Below, one piece after another: positions 14,389 through 15,092 of a stretch of DNA of 15,092 nucleotides (positions within the stretch are counted from its first letter, which is position 1; the number at the start of each line of letters is the position of its first letter). A model generated the notes under the pieces. It worked only from the letters and a program-made list of their open reading frames with translations. It was not told where the DNA came from and did not search any database. Where the stretch lies: positions 1-15,092 of the forward strand of contig DAOVNI010000010.1 of the NCBI GenBank assembly GCA_030630315.1, in the 5' to 3' direction. The position numbers were made by a program, and so were the translations under genes. The DNA is from Phycisphaerae bacterium (lineage in GTDB: Bacteria > Planctomycetota > Phycisphaerae > Sedimentisphaerales > Anaerobacaceae).

Positions 14389-15092
14389 CTATGAACTACT
14401 CGCTTTTGGCTCAAGCGTTAAATCTGCAAAAAGTCCTGCCTTGAATTTATAGTACGCTAATGAAGCTACCATAACCGCATTGTCAGTGCAATATTGTTTT
14501 GGTGCAACGAGCAGTTTTTTCTGCGGCACAGCCGAGTCACACATCTTTTGTAAGGCGGTTCGCAGTTCATTATTAGCTGCTACTCCGCCGCCGAGCAGGA
14601 CAGTTTTCGCGCTTATTTTTTCAGCGGCCCGCTGTGTTTTTTTCACGAGCACATCAATCACCGCCGCCTGGAATGACGCTGCAATGTCGGCGATTTCCTG
14701 TTCGCTCATCGAATCGACCTTATCTTCGCCTTTCATATCCTGCCCGCGGCAATAATACAGCACGGCTGTTTTGATACCGCTGAAAGAAAAATCCAGCGAG
14801 TCCGGCCCGAGCATCGAACGCGGAAATTTGATTGCGTTTGAATTTCCTTTTCCCGCTGCTTCTTCAATAGCAGGCCCGCCGGGATAGGGCAGCTTCAGGA
14901 TACCTGCAACCTTATCAAAGGCCTCGCCGGCGGCATCGTCAATAGTAGAACCTAATAGCTTGGGCTCCAGTGGCGAGCGGTAATCATAAAGGCAGGTATG
15001 TCCCCCCGATACGATAAGGGCGACAGCGGGCAGCTGCAGATTTTCTTCAGCTAACATTGACCATTGCAGATGGGCGTGCAGGTGATTGATTG
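14389..15092 (-). CDS. tsaD: tRNA N6-adenosine threonylcarbamoyltransferase, C-terminal part (5' end outside window)
   Basis: The frame is open from the right edge to a TAG at 14389, about 234 codons of the usual ~340, so the N-terminal third is missing. TsaD transfers the threonylcarbamoyl group to A37 of ANN-decoding tRNAs with TsaB and TsaE. Visible: NHLHAH at the very edge (the two metal-binding His), VSGGHT, DDAAGEAFDKVA, YPGGPAIE, DFSFSGIKTA, LGGGVAANNELR and CTDNAVMVA with the metal-binding Asp. The ATG at 15057 is internal, not the start. It is probably co-transcribed with larB, 60 bases downstream. Confidence 0.95.
   Translation of the reverse strand, partial: INHLHAHLQWSMLAEENLQLPAVALIVSGGHTCLYDYRSPLEPKLLGSTIDDAAGEAFDKVAGILKLPYPGGPAIEEAAGKGNSNAIKFPRSMLGPDSLDFSFSGIKTAVLYYCRGQDMKGEDKVDSMSEQEIADIAASFQAAVIDVLVKKTQRAAEKISAKTVLLGGGVAANNELRTALQKMCDSAVPQKKLLVAPKQYCTDNAVMVASLAYYKFKAGLFADLTLEPKASSS

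Noticed and set aside
1..15092. CRISPR array, tRNA, rRNA
   Set aside because: No regularly spaced repeats or tRNA/rRNA-like sequence recognised on either strand.

Overview
The window suggests a planctomycete-like bacterium, probably Phycisphaerae or Sedimentisphaerales, living on polysaccharides. This is an inference from gene content: exported sugar-active enzymes, a Tat-exported isomerase-like protein, class 1B dihydroorotate dehydrogenase, a LexA repressor and an orphan larB. No rRNA, tRNA or CRISPR array was seen.

Positions 1-7887, all on the minus strand and closely spaced (gaps of about 30-75 bases), look like one transcription unit. In transcription order it holds a vSGLT-like sodium/sugar symporter, a diverged galactokinase-family kinase, pyrK, pyrD, an exported GH63/MGH1-like glycosidase, and a DUF4962/heparinase II/III-type polysaccharide lyase that runs off the left edge. 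Two pyrimidine genes are thus wrapped in a sugar uptake and polysaccharide-degradation set. A degenerate copy of the last ~60 bases of pyrD lies after the glycosidase, so the glycosidase gene sits between direct repeats of the pyrD 3' end.

Positions 7888-8311 are a divergent intergenic region with a candidate promoter and a perfect spaced dyad.

Positions 8312-11498 are the most striking part. A YkgJ-type cysteine-cluster gene on the plus strand is cut in two by a 2,333-bp insertion at 8746-11078. The insertion has 11-bp terminal inverted repeats (GTAACCGTTCA) and a perfect 8-bp target duplication (ACAACAGG). Removing it with one duplication copy restores the reading frame exactly. It contains an internally deleted IS66-type transposase remnant, a second diverged copy of its left end, and, between the two left ends, a complete gene for a Tat-exported L-fucose-isomerase-like protein. 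It reads as a non-autonomous IS66-family element carrying cargo, able to move only with transposase from elsewhere.

Positions 11539-15092, minus strand, hold lexA, nnrD (NAD(P)HX repair), larB (apparently starting at ATT, with its stop overlapping the nnrD start) and the 3' part of tsaD, which runs off the right edge. tsaD, larB and nnrD look co-transcribed. lexA follows after a 493-base gap and probably has its own promoter.
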